A DNA stretch of 64,000 nt from Przewalskia tangutica (Eukaryota; Streptophyta; Magnoliopsida; Solanales; Solanaceae). The position numbers and the translations under genes were made by a program. The notes under the pieces were generated by a model that was not told where the DNA came from, did not search any database, and worked only from the letters and a program-made list of their open reading frames with translations. Below, in pieces: positions 34,400-44,344 of the stretch. Position 1 is the first letter of the stretch. Every line of letters begins with the position of its first letter. The stretch is from positions 54,944,924 to 55,008,923 of the forward strand of contig CM056730.1 in NCBI GenBank assembly GCA_029844215.1, written 5' to 3'.

Positions 34400-34412
34400 T
34401 TCTCCCCTCCTT
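34400..34412 (-). promoter_or_regulatory. Polypurine tract of element C
   Basis: Minus-strand AAGGAGGGGAGAA lies directly before the 3' LTR. The related palindrome AACATTCG-TCC-CGAATATT follows at 34416-34434 with one mismatch. Identity with B (46707-46719) suggests that C-encoded enzymes could use both. Confidence 0.85.
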
Positions 34413-34434
34413 AGAAACATTCGTCCCGAATATT

Positions 34435-34539
34435 CCTTTGAGCGATTAACGATAAGATTATTCATAACTTAAACAGTTGTAAATGCCACACACGGCCACA
34501 GAGCAACACTTAGGCATAAACGATAATGAAAATTTACAA
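34435..34539 (-). other. Short 3' untranslated part of element C
   Basis: An AT-rich stretch between the chromodomain end and the palindrome/purine tract. It does not contain the non-coding module of the non-autonomous elements. Confidence 0.5.
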
Positions 34540-34860
34540 GTAGGAAAGTGAATTACCTAGAGGTGTGGGGAATAGGTGAGGATACTTCTGCCTCATGTCC
34601 TCCTCGGCTTCCCACGTCATCTCTCCTGAGCTCGTTCATACAAGACTTTGTGGAAGCCACGTCCTTGGTCCGCAGCGCCTAACTCCGACGATCGACTATC
34701 GCTATGGGAACCTCGCCATACGATAACCCCCGGTCACTGGACATCGTCGTCGGGTGTACCCTAGATGGATCCCGATACATCTCGCCGGATAGATCGTGAA
34801 AAATCGGATGCCTTTGCCTCGGATCGGACGGCAGATCCAACTCATAGCAACCTTGCCTAC
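34540..34860 (-). pseudogene. Chromodomain and linker at the C-terminus of element C pol
   Basis: From the right on the minus strand: a CYELDLPSD and DPSRVHPT linker typical after the GPY/F module, GLSYGEVPIAIVDRRS, then, in another frame, WEAEEDMRQKYPHLF at 34570-34614. A tryptophan-acidic helix followed by a YPHLF end is characteristic of the C-terminal chromodomain of plant chromoviruses, which directs integration to heterochromatin. The middle is out of frame. This supports a Tekay/Del-like rather than a CRM-like tail. Confidence 0.75.
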
Positions 34861-35790
34861 CTGCGGACAATCTGAAGCGGCCCGATGTACCTGGTTGAGT
34901 TTCCCTTCTTCCGAATCTCATCACACCCTTCATGGGTGACACCTTTAGAAAACCCAATCATGAACCTCGAACTCAAGATGCCGACGGCGATGATCTGCAT
35001 CGACTTACATCGACTACGGTATCGATAGCCGCTCTCGGATAAGCCACTTATCCACTGCTGTTGTACCAAATCTGGTCCCACTGCGCCGCCGCCACATCGA
35101 ACCAACCTATAGGCGATCTGCACTTCCTCGTACAAGGCCTCATAAGGCGCCATCGAATCTTTGGAGTGGTAGCTATTATTATACGCGAACTCAACTAGAG
35201 GCAAATGATCCTCCCAACTACCATCGGAAGTCAATAACACGGGCTCGTGACATATCCTCGAGAGTGCGGATAGTGCGCTCTGCTGTCCGTCTGCGTGGAT
35301 GAAATGCGATTACTCGGGCTCACTGCGTCCTAAACCCCTGGAAGGACCTCGAAGTTAGCGTGGCGGGCTCCTGCATGCGATATGATCGAAGTAGGGACTC
35401 ATGCGGTCGGCGATCTCTCGGATGTAAAGTGCGGCATAATCCTCGGTAGAAAAAGTCGTCCCGACGGGAAGAAAATGGGCTGATTTTGTCGACTGTCGTG
35501 ATAACCCATATAGAATCATGTCTCCTCCGAGTGCGAGGTAATCTGTGATAAATCCATGTTGATTACCTCGGCTTCCGGTCGGGATCTCTATCGCTGTAAC
35601 AAACCACCGGGCCTCGTGCTCTACCTTCACTGCGACAACACGGGCGAGCTACGAACTCGCAACGTCCTCTTCAGCCATCCCACCAATACACGGATCTAAG
35701 GTCGTGGTACATCTTGGTCGACCGGATGGATAGAGTAACGCTTGTATTGTGTGCTTCCCGAACCTGCTGCGAAGTCACGAAACATCCGGA
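34861..35790 (-). pseudogene. Integrase domain of element C pol
   Basis: Minus strand, right to left: part of the HHCC zinc-binding region, with SIHP, KMYHDLRSVYWW and VASFVARC-like stretches in changing frames (about 35650-35740); the core with IEIPTGSRGNQHGFIT and TKSAHFLPVGTTFS (35355-35630); then WEDHLPLVEFAYNNSYHSKD, APYEALYEEVQ, and RYIGPLQIVRR of the GPY/F module (34857-35240). The first catalytic aspartate context reads HGFIT where MDFIT is usual, and the second is unclear. Integrase joins the cDNA ends to the host chromosome. Frameshifts make this copy inactive as written. Confidence 0.85.
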
Positions 35791-35959
35791 ACACACAATC
35801 GCCCTCAAACCTTAGCACCCGTGGTGCTACCTCAGGACCCTTACCTCACGAAGAGTCGTATCACGATATCGAATCAAAGTGGATCCTCGGCTGTTGCCTC
35901 TTCACCTCGCCGGCGATGGAAGACTCGGCAACCTCACGAACTCGAACCCGCGCTATCGA

Positions 35960-36480
35960 GAATCAATCAAGCGGACACCAAGGCTCGCTGGCGATGCAAA
36001 TCACGAACCATGTCCTCCTCTCTGTTGCACATCCGATAGGCTCCCCATCGACCACGACTAAGGCGTACGCCACAACATTGGCCTTCGGGTGGTACGGGAT
36101 ATCAACATCGTAATCCTTAAGCAACTCTAACCACGTCTGCGTGTAAGTTCGGCTCCTCCGGTGAAGATATCTTGGAGGCTCTTGTGGTGCGTAAAAATAT
36201 CCACGTGAACCCGTACAAATAGTGCCTCGGATCTTGGCGTGAATCACCGCGCCTGACTCCAAATCATGGGTGGGGTAGTTCCTCGTGTTTCTTGGTGTCG
36301 GGATGCGTATGCTATAACCTGCCATGCTGCATCAACACACATCCCAACCCGATGCATGGCGCATCACAATACGACATAACCATCGGACCTGCGGAAGAGT
36401 AAAGCGAGGCGGTCGTCGGTCTCTCTTCAAAGCTGGAAACCACCGCTCCTGACATCGATCGAAACTTGGCTGCCTTACGA
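35960..36480 (-). pseudogene. RNase H domain of element C pol
   Basis: Minus strand: MVMSYCDAPCIGLGCVLMQH (about 36330-36400) contains the YCDA start of the domain with the first catalytic aspartate. NYPTHDLESGAVIHA (about 36260-36290) has the ELxA-like segment, and WLELLKDYDVDIPYHPKANV (about 36090-36140) is its usual C-terminal part. Two frames are used. The domain removes RNA from the RNA-DNA hybrid. Confidence 0.85.
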
Positions 36481-36599
36481 GTCGGCCTAGTCAATGGTGC
36501 GAATATAGAAGCAAACTTCTCTAACCGCCGATAATATCTGCAAGGCCCGTAAAGCTGCGAACCTATGTCGGAGTAGTAGGTCTAGGCCAAGTCTTCGCT

Positions 36600-37230
36600 T
36601 CGATCTTGGCGTATCGACTCGAATGCCATCGGCCGACAATATGCCCAAGAAACGCCATCAAGTCAACAAAACTCACATTTGGAAAACTTGGCGTCTGGCT
36701 GGTCTGGAGAATCGGCCAAGATCGCCAAATGCTCCGCGTGCTCTGCTCTGGCGAGAATAAACTAAGATATCATCGATGAACACTATCACAAGCGTGTCCA
36801 AAAATGGTTTGAACACGGTTCATCAAATCCATGAATCCACGGAGCATTGGTCACCAAAGACATGACCACGAACTCATAATGCGTCGCGGGTCTGAATGCG
36901 ATCTAGGGACATCCACCTCTCGACTCGCACTGATGATAGCCCGATCGCAGATCAATCTTGGAGAAACATCTCGCACCTGCGCACGGTCGAACAAATCATC
37001 AATCCAGGAAGGGTATTCGTTCTTAATGGTCACCTTGTTCACTGCTGTAATCAACACACATGCGCGGCGTCCGTCCTTCTTCTTCACGAACAATACTGGC
37101 GCTCCCGGGGAGAAACACTAGGCGATGAAGCCGCTTCTCCGGCAAATCTCTAAGCTGATCCTTGACTCTCTCAACTCGGCGGTGCCATTCGTATGGCGGA
37201 ATGGAAATAGGCGAGAGTGTCGCAATATGT
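36600..37230 (-). pseudogene. Reverse transcriptase domain of element C pol
   Basis: Minus strand, right to left: a stretch like SIPPYEWHRRVERVKDQL (about 37180); FVKKKDGRRACV and NKVTIKNEYPSWIDDLFD (36980-37093); YEFVVMS with TNAP (about 36850-36890); the catalytic VIVFIDDILVYS (about 36755-36792, FIDD form of the YXDD box); and LGHIV (about 36640). The order and spacing are those of a Ty3/gypsy reverse transcriptase. Several single-base frame changes occur, so no continuous frame longer than about 80 codons remains. Confidence 0.88.
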
Positions 37231-37679
37231 CAATACAAAACTCAATCTCCTCAAGAGGATACCCGGAAGGTCATCCGAAACACGCCGTGCGGGAACTCGT
37301 GACTCTGGGCGGTGAAAATGCACGCGACTTGATATCAAACACACGAACGAGATGGTAGATGTACCCGCCTGCACCATCTTCCAGCCTTGAGGTAGGAAAT
37401 AAACCTACCCGGCGTCTGCGTGCTCCTCCCACTCAACCTGGCTCGCCGGAAGCTGGAACCGTACTACTCTCTCTGCGATCAACATTGGCGTAGCAGAAGC
37501 TAGCCAATCCATCCAATAATCACGTCGAAGTCGATCATCTCAACTCTATCAAGTCGGCTGGTCCGACGATGTAAATGGTCACGGACAAGCTCATATACCC
37601 GCCGAGCTACCACGAATCACCATCTGGCGTAGCTACCTCAAAAGGGTCTATGGACTCGGGCTCATCCACATCCTACTAG

Positions 37680-37750
37680 CAACAAGGGAGATATATGGGG
37701 CCAGTAGAACCGGATCTATCAAAGCATACACATCAAACCCGAACCGATAA
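37680..37750 (-). pseudogene. Protease active-site region of element C
   Basis: The minus strand reads DVYALIDP, followed after one frame change by a GST-like and PYISL segment (about 37695-37740). ALIDPGST-type sequence is the active-site motif of the retropepsin-like protease in this lineage. The rest of the protease, and the linker to the reverse transcriptase at 37231-37680, cannot be followed in one frame. Confidence 0.65.
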
Positions 37751-37759
37751 GGTACTGTG

Positions 37760-39022
37760 GCGACATCGGTGAGGCCTCACGATCTGTCGCTTTGGACAAA
37801 GCATAAATGCGGTTACGAGGACCGCTAGAATCGGACGAGCCACGACCTCTGCGCGACTGGCTGACCCATGAGTACCTTGCCCTCGGGGCGAGTAGCTGTC
37901 GAGGATGAAGAAGACCGTGAAAGAACTGTGGTGACCACTACATCTGCCGCCCGGTCGGACGGTTCCTCGCATAGTGACCTGGCCTGGCCAATCAAACAAA
38001 CTCCGTAGCACCTGACTCGAAGTGGGATCTACCGTCGGCCTGGCGAGGTGGTCCGTCGGCGATGCCTGCCGCTCTGGGCGTCGAAGTCTGGGGCCACAGT
38101 GCGCCTCGAATATCCCGGTGTCTTGAGGACGGCGAGAGTGCTCGGGCTGGGCGTGGTGCAAATCTAGGCTGCTGCGAGGCCGCCCACGATAGCCACCAAA
38201 GACCCTGCCGTCTGGTCTTAACCTGCTCACAACCGGCGGTCTACGCTCCTCACATCCAAGAGCATGAGCACTGCGTGCGGGTAATGTCCATACGGTGGAG
38301 AGAAACACGCGCATGACTTCGGCCATATAGTCGTCTAGCGGTGACATAGCGGTGCACCCTATCCTCCATATCGCTACAATCTTTGGGACATATCGAGCGA
38401 TGAATCAAACTCGACATTGTACTCACGGCGGTCGTCCTCTCGCCTCGATGGTAAAAATCTATCGGCCGCGCCTCGCCATGTGGAGGCAAGAAGTGAGTGA
38501 GAAAGCCTCGAGAACTCATCCCAGTAGGCGGGACGCGTGCTCTCCGGGATAACTCCATGAATCAAACCAATCGATCGCGGTATCACGCGGCCGTGCGAAC
38601 GAAGGTCACCGACTGTCTCTGAGGCCTTGATCACCCTTATGATCCTCTCAAGGCGACGGATGAACTCGCGGATCATCCTCGGCCTCGACCAGTAAAACTC
38701 GGCGGGCTACAACTCAAGAAATCTCGTAGCCTCAAACTATTCGCCTCGGGTGTACCACGGTGCGGCCGTGGCTGAGGCGAGGCCAGCCGCATCAGTCTCT
38801 CCGTGTCGGGCCTGACTTTAGCCAAAAGTGGGCCATCTCTCGTACCACAACTCCTCGCCCGGTGTGGGGCGGAGGTGTGGGTGCTGTTGTCTGTCTTTGG
38901 GGTGGCGGCGTCATAGAACTCGCCGTCTCGGTATAGGCGGGCACGAGCCCTCGTGACTCTGGGTGTCTCGCTAGCGACTCCTCATTGCCTTGCCCACGGG
39001 CGGGTTGCCTTACGTGAGGCAT
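37760..39022 (-). pseudogene. Gag of element C, frameshifted
   Basis: The start taken is ATGCCTCACGTAAGG at 39022; an in-frame ATG two codons upstream (39028) is possible. Segments on the minus strand: IREFIRRLERIIRVIKASET, YWDEFSR, EYNVEFDSS (38374-38676), DMEDRVHRYV (about 38350), then a zinc-knuckle region around 37955-38005 with GHYAR context in shifted frames. The order is standard for chromovirus gag. It is about 1.26 kb long, the full family length, unlike the shortened gags of A and E. At least four frame changes are needed to read it through. Confidence 0.82.
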
Positions 39023-39208
39023 AAGCATAGAAAGGAATACGTTAGAGGGTCCAACCTATAACACGACTTCAAGCACGATCTCGGAATGAGAAGAATGGAA
39101 ACCAATCCTAAATATCTTATAGCCTCATGATTATTGGTGTGGTGCACAACACACCGATAATCAAGACTCTACTAGATACGGTCTGTAGACACTTTCCGAG
39201 GATTAACT

Positions 39209-39220
39209 GCTCTGATACCA
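39209..39220 (-). promoter_or_regulatory. Primer-binding site of element C (canonical)
   Basis: The minus strand reads TGGTATCAGAGC four bases after the 5' LTR end, the exact complement type of the initiator tRNA-Met 3' end. It is the only unaltered copy of this site in the window. Confidence 0.93.
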
Positions 39221-39224
39221 CTTT

Positions 39225-41625
39225 TGTCACGACCCGTTCCGGGGCCCGTGACTGGTGCCTTACCGGGGCACCCAAGTAGTCATACATCAGAGTAATCAGC
39301 GGAAATATAAAGCAAGACATGAAACAGTTTATAAAACAAGACACAGTTTATGTGAGAAAACATCGCCTTTCGGCATATATTTAAAAACATGGTTTAGCAG
39401 TTACATCCGACCTTTGTACTCTGAGACCTCTGAAATATACAACTATGGCGGGGCCGCCATACACCACTGTACAAAACTATCTACTGAGGAGATCATACCA
39501 AAAGTAGAGCCTCGGAAAGATGGAGCTCGACACCAACGTAGAGATCCTAAGAATGTGGATCTAGCACTGCTTGCCCTTACTGCGGCATGAACGCAGCCTC
39601 GAAGAGGTCGAGATAACAGTACTAAGTATATGAAATCGTAAAATACTTAAATGAAACATATCATTTTAGAAACAGTTTTGCAAGTATGTATGAAACAACG
39701 AGAAACCGCATATAGTGCATCACAAACAAGCGTGATAGGTAAATCGTAATGAGTCTTTTCTAAGCTGCGAATGATCAAGCAGGCCAATTGCGTAGTATCA
39801 CCATGCAAGCCTAATCCTGGACTCCGTAGTCGCGTAGGCCAATCACATAGGCGCGTAGGGTACATAACCGCGTCGAGGCGGTACTCCTCGGCATCGCCTG
39901 GACTCGTCGTCCGCATGGCCACATGGACCGCATGAGGTATAACCCGCACACTAACACGGAACTCCGTAACCGCATAGGTCCGCGGACCCGCATGAGGTAT
40001 TCTCGAATCATGGTCCTGCATCGCCGAGTCTACCGCGTGGAGCGGCTTAACCCCCGGTAATATGTCAAGAGGTGAGTGATGCTACACTAACCTAACAGCT
40101 TATCGTTAAACAACATAAGCACAACAAGAATACTCTGTTGAAGCGTTACAAGACACTAACACACATAGCATCATATCATGTCTACTTATCAAACCATCTT
40201 ATTATTCTTTTCACAATTCAATATAAGTGCGTTTATAAACACATAGGCAAACTGTTTCTTTTATCAATCTTAAGTGGTTATACTTAACTTCCCATAAGGC
40301 TAGTATAACTCTTAAGCTTCTGTTTAAAAACCAATTAGTTCTCTTCTGTTAAGAATGATTCAGTATTCTTTTGAAATGCTTTGGATCTTTATTATTCAGG
40401 CTTAAGCAGTGAGGCATTCTGTAAGTGTTATTCGGGCTTAAGTCAAAGACATTGCCGTAGTTATATTTTAGTTAACACGTATGCGTCACCGTACTATATA
40501 TATTGTAAAATATCATGCTTTAGGAAGAATCACATACCTTCCGTGAAAACCACCTGCCAAGTTGAATATGTCGCGCGCAGAGAGTCAGCCTATAATAGTC
40601 ACAAATATCTATCAAAGACTACTCTGAAGGTCATTCTAAACAGAGGGTTCACAACGGAAAGTCGGGCAGCACTTCCCTACCCGGTGAGCTATATAAGTCT
40701 ACTGTGAAAACAGTCTATGTAATCTGATTTGATTATTCTTCTTTTAAACCCTTCTATTGTGGTAACAGTTCAATTCTATTCTACAATATTCTTCTAAGTA
40801 TTTAATACTTATCCTTATACTACAACAGTATATATTCTCTAATTCAAAAGAGGGTTAGGATTAGTTACCTCGGTAAGCCCAATAATATCCTAGAAAAAGT
40901 CGCGCCTGAGCAAGGTTTTGCTCCTAAGTTGTATGCTCCAAGGAAACCTTAGAAGTTCTTCACAACTTCTACTAAGTAGTAAGGTATTTGGGCTAGGGTA
41001 TTTTGGGCATTATAACAATACAAGAAGGCAAATTTTCTACCAAGGGAGGGGGGTAGATTTTTGGCTAGGCTAGGGGGGGTATTCGGCCAAGGGCCTTCAC
41101 AAGGGGAGGGGGGGAGGTGTTGGACGAAAAGGCTACAAGGGAGAGGAGAGGATTTTTCAAGACTTGGAAAGCTTTGTGGATGAAGAACTCTTCATCTCTA
41201 AGGGGGTATTTATAGGTCAAGAAGTGGCCAACCAATGGCCAAGATTTAGACAAGTGCAAGGCAAGTGTAGGGTGAGGATTAACTATACACAAATATCCTA
41301 CCAACTCCTTGACTTGTGCACAAGGCACAAAAAACGTGCACACTATTGTTCAAATCGTCCAAATGGACGATTTCAAGTCCATCAATTGGAGGGTGACAAG
41401 TGTCGCCCTCCCGTTGGTCCAAAATGTTTCGTCTCTCGGAAAAATCCGCAAAAATTAGAAATGGCATAGCCGGAATTTACCCTACGAAAGCTGTGGAAAC
41501 GTTTCGTCGGAAAACTAATCGTTTTGTGAGTTGTGCCCAAAGAAATCGTCCAAGCCTAAACTTTAAGGCTAAACTTTTTGTACGTATTCCCTTACGTACA
41601 TACTCTGGAAATACGGGGTATAACA
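39225..41625 (-). repeat. 5' LTR of element C
   Basis: It runs from TGTCACGACCCGTTCC to GGTATAACA, 2401 bp, followed by CTTAA (41626-41630). Its TATA box complement is at 41207-41214. A G-rich run GGGGAGGGGGGGAGG lies at about 41103-41117, the complement of the C-rich tract downstream of the start site. Short-U3 type without the distal G-box. Confidence 0.92.
41207..41214 (-). promoter_or_regulatory. TATA box of element C 5' LTR
   Basis: Minus-strand TATAAATA about 411 bp from the LTR start. As the 5' LTR of the only autonomous element, it is the promoter most likely to have produced functional transposition RNA. Confidence 0.75.
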
Positions 41626-41630
41626 CTTAA

Positions 41631-42634
41631 CAAGATCCAAATCCTCCAAACTTTACTCCATATATTATATAATCCATAATATACTTATAATATATGTATA
41701 ATAACCAATTCACAAGGAGGTTTAAGTTTCACTACCTCAAATAGCCCAAGAATATCCAAGTTCTTAAAGTCGCTCCAAGCAAGTCTTAGCTCCAAATCTT
41801 TACGTTCCAATCCGCTACAAGCAACCCATAGAAGCTCCTAACCAACTTCTCTTCAAGATTCAACTCCAAAAAGTGAAGAACACTTAGGGTTTCCAACTAG
41901 CAACTTTCGGCCAAGGCATGAAAAAGAGGCTAGGGGTGTGAAATCATTTCCAACTCTTGGTACACAATCTTCCTAACACCTTAGGGAAGAACACTTGAGA
42001 GTTTAAGAATTGTTGGACAAATTTAGGTCAAGGAATGGCACCATGGCCGAAACCACAAGGCAAGGGAGAGCGTATTTGTTCAAGTCTTGAAATGGTTAAG
42101 TGTGGAAGTTTTCATCAACTAAGGGTGCATATATAGGGCAACCAAGGGCTAGGATGAGGGCAAGTGTGTGGTTGAGATTGGGGACAAGTGTGTGTGGGTC
42201 CCACAAGCCACTTGTCCAAACTAAAATATCTTGCAAGACAAGTGGCCTTGTCTTGCCACTTGTCTAGCATATTTCGGCCAAGAGCCACCTAGGGGGTGAC
42301 ACGTGTCGCCCTCCTATTCGTCCAAAATATTTCATCTTCCGAAAATATCCATAATGGCCAAAATCTCAAAAACAAAGCGGGCCCCACAAAACTGTAAATT
42401 TCTCCCGTGGGCCCCACGTGACCATTTCCGAAAATAAAATCTCAAAATTCTAATATAATTCAAGAAGCCCAAATACCAAATCTGGGAATCCAATTCCCAT
42501 CAACGAACATTTTTCCTTTACAAAAACCGGAAACTTTTCCGTTGAAAAATCACATCTTTCTTACTTTCCAATTTTTCTCGTATTCTCAAACGCGTGCGTC
42601 CTCGCATACATACCACGGAACTACGGGTATAACA
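41631..42634 (-). repeat. LTR2 of the tandem array, right part
   Basis: It continues LTR2 after element C with CAAGATCCAAATCC and ends CTACGGGTATAACA at 42634. It matches 13158-14179 of LTR1 almost base for base. It contains CATATATA (42128-42135) at the TATA position and the G-box palindrome (42298-42307). The purine tract expected after it is not there; the sequence switches to plus-LTR-like fragments. Confidence 0.88.
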
Positions 42635-42925
42635 TTATCGCGGTGAAATAGTCCCACGCGGGCGGACGATCCTATGCGAGGAATACCTCATGCGGGTCTA
42701 CACGACCTATGCGGGCGGATACAGTCTATGCGAGGAATACCTCATGTGGGTCCATACGACCCTTGCGGGTGAAATAGTCCCAGGAGTAGGATTGCTTAAT
42801 GATACTGCGGGCGGGTGGCCTTCTTTTGATCATGAGCCTCCTATTTTTATGCAGTAAAGTATACTCTTGTTTACTCTCATTGTTAGTAAGGCACAGTGTA
42901 CTGTTATATGGTACATGTTGGACTG
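42635..42925 (+). repeat. Fragment K1: GC-rich tandem cassette of an LTR
   Basis: Two copies of an about 55-bp unit (from about 42672 and 42728) have TATGCGAGGAATACCTCATG and GACC(T/C)..TGCGGG, flanked by gaaatagtccca on both sides. It resembles the cassettes of S and A but is not the same. The remaining 110 bp match nothing else in the window. Confidence 0.5.
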
Positions 42926-43185
42926 ACCTCATTCGTGAGTAATGAGTACTTGGTTTTAAAAGGAATAATGTTTTACTGATTTCGGAAATCAGAATAAGTA
43001 TCGAACAAACCACAGCAGCGCTAATAAAGGGAAATGTTTTGACTAATAAAGTATTATTAAAACCAGTAGAAACTTCCATCTGTATAGAAGCTAAGATGAG
43101 ACAAAATGATATTACATTTCCTAGATCATGGCTGTTGTAATAAGATTGTTATGAACAAGAATAACCTACTCACACATAAGGTATA
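42926..43185 (+). repeat. Fragment K2: plus-strand LTR middle part
   Basis: It begins ACCTCATTCGTGAGTAATGAG and matches about 16390-16640 of solo LTR S, ending at GGTATA where element B starts. In a normal LTR this part precedes the cassette found in K1, so K1 and K2 are out of order. Together with 55371-56403, K2 may be the remains of the second copy of solo LTR S. Confidence 0.65.
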
Positions 43186-43803
43186 TGTCACACCCCGAAA
43201 ATCGGGCCCGTGACTGGTGCCTTACCCCGGGCACCCTAGCGATACATACATCAGAGAAAATCAGCGGAACATAAAACATGAGTCATTAAACAAGAGATAT
43301 AATAAATAAACAGGCCAACCAAAACAGTTGCCTTCAGTATAAACATAAAACCTGAACAGTTTAATCCTTTTACAACCCTGCCCACAACAGTACTACAAAC
43401 CTCTAAGATTTACAACGACTATGACGGGACAGGGCCCCGCCATACCCCTGAATGTACAAGAACCTACAACTCAGGGAACACATACCAAAAGATAAGCCTC
43501 CGGAGAAACGGAGCTTCCCAATGCGCTGAACGGTGATCCTATGGCGAGGATCCACGGCCGATGTACCTCTACTGCGGCGTGACGCAGCCCCGAGGTCGAG
43601 ATAACAGTACCAAGTATGTGAAAGCGCATAATGTAAATGAAATCATAACGATCTATACAAAGCAGAGACATGTATGATAGCCAAACTACAAAGACATCAC
43701 ATATAACGATTATATCAAGTCGAGTCTCACGCCCAACATCAATCATGCGTGGAATACCTTCCCACCGCCGTGATCGATGATATGATAACAACAAGACAGC
43801 AAT

Positions 43804-44120
43804 CCAAATGGAAGCATACGTGCGCTACGATCGTGTCGGTATGTCCAAGGAAACAATAAGACAACTTTCCAAATGGACGATACCCGCGCTCGCGATCGTG
43901 TCGGTATGTCCAGAAACAATAGACAGCATTCCAAATGGACGATACCCGTGCGCCACGCATCGTGTCGGTATGTCCAAAAGGAAATCACTGGCGATAATCA
44001 AAATGGAAACATACGTGCGCTACGATCGTGTCGATATATCCAAAGCGATTAACCACAAGACCTTAACCAAAATGGAAGCATACCCGTGCGCTACGCATCG
44101 TGTCAGTATGTCCAAAGCGA
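43804..44120 (-). repeat. 62-69-bp minisatellite, 5 copies, in element B 3' LTR
   Basis: Units start at about 43804, 43869, 43931, 43999 and 44068 with CCAAATGGA and contain CGATCGTGTCGGTATGTCC. It occupies the place of the 47-bp array in LTR1/LTR2. The 166-aa open frame at 43808-44308 runs through it and is not a gene. Confidence 0.85.
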
Positions 44121-44273
44121 TTAACAACAATAATACTATCAACAGGAACGTACCCGTGGAATTTCTCCGTCACTGCCGGCACGTCCAAGTAAGTTCTCAA
44201 CCAGTCAACCGACCCTCTATCGAGAGATGCGGTAACACAGAAACACAACGCTTGTACAATAAAGGCTATCATC

Positions 44274-44344
44274 ACAAGCATAGGCAAGTTTCACAACAAC
44301 AAGCATAGGCAAGTTTCACAACAACAAGCATAGGCAAGTTTCAC
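44274..44344 (-). repeat. 25-bp tandem repeat, 3 copies, in element B 3' LTR
   Basis: ACAAGCATAGGCAAGTTTCAC starts at 44274, 44299 and 44324. The same three copies are in the 5' LTR (50002-50072). A degenerate pair on the other strand is in element G (about 60796-60845). Confidence 0.92.

Larger units (their letters stand above)
32020..41625 (-). mobile_element. Element C: full-length chromovirus-type LTR retrotransposon (Tekay/Del-like), TSD CTTAA
   Basis: LTRs of 2380 and 2401 bp flank a 4825-bp internal region (34400-39224) in the order, on the minus strand, primer-binding site, gag, protease, RT, RNase H, integrase, chromodomain tail, purine tract. It is flanked by perfect CTTAA repeats and splits LTR2. 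The primer-binding site is canonical. The LTR ends are identical over several hundred bases, so insertion is recent. All coding parts are present but interrupted by many frameshifts, which fits poorly with such a young element and may reflect sequence error. This is the only element here able to have supplied reverse transcriptase and integrase. Confidence 0.93.

Noticed and set aside
35742..36113. Plus-strand frames at 35742-36113 as a gene
   Set aside because: They are opposite to the RNase H and integrase region of element C and show no motif of their own.
37733..38347. 204-aa open frame on the minus strand
   Set aside because: It lies in gag of element C, but most of it is read out of the gag frame; gag motifs appear only in pieces. 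It is covered by the gag pseudogene entry.
43808..44308. 166-aa frame with internal repeats
   Set aside because: It runs through the 62-69-bp minisatellite of element B, where few stops occur; the same array in the other LTR gives different frames.
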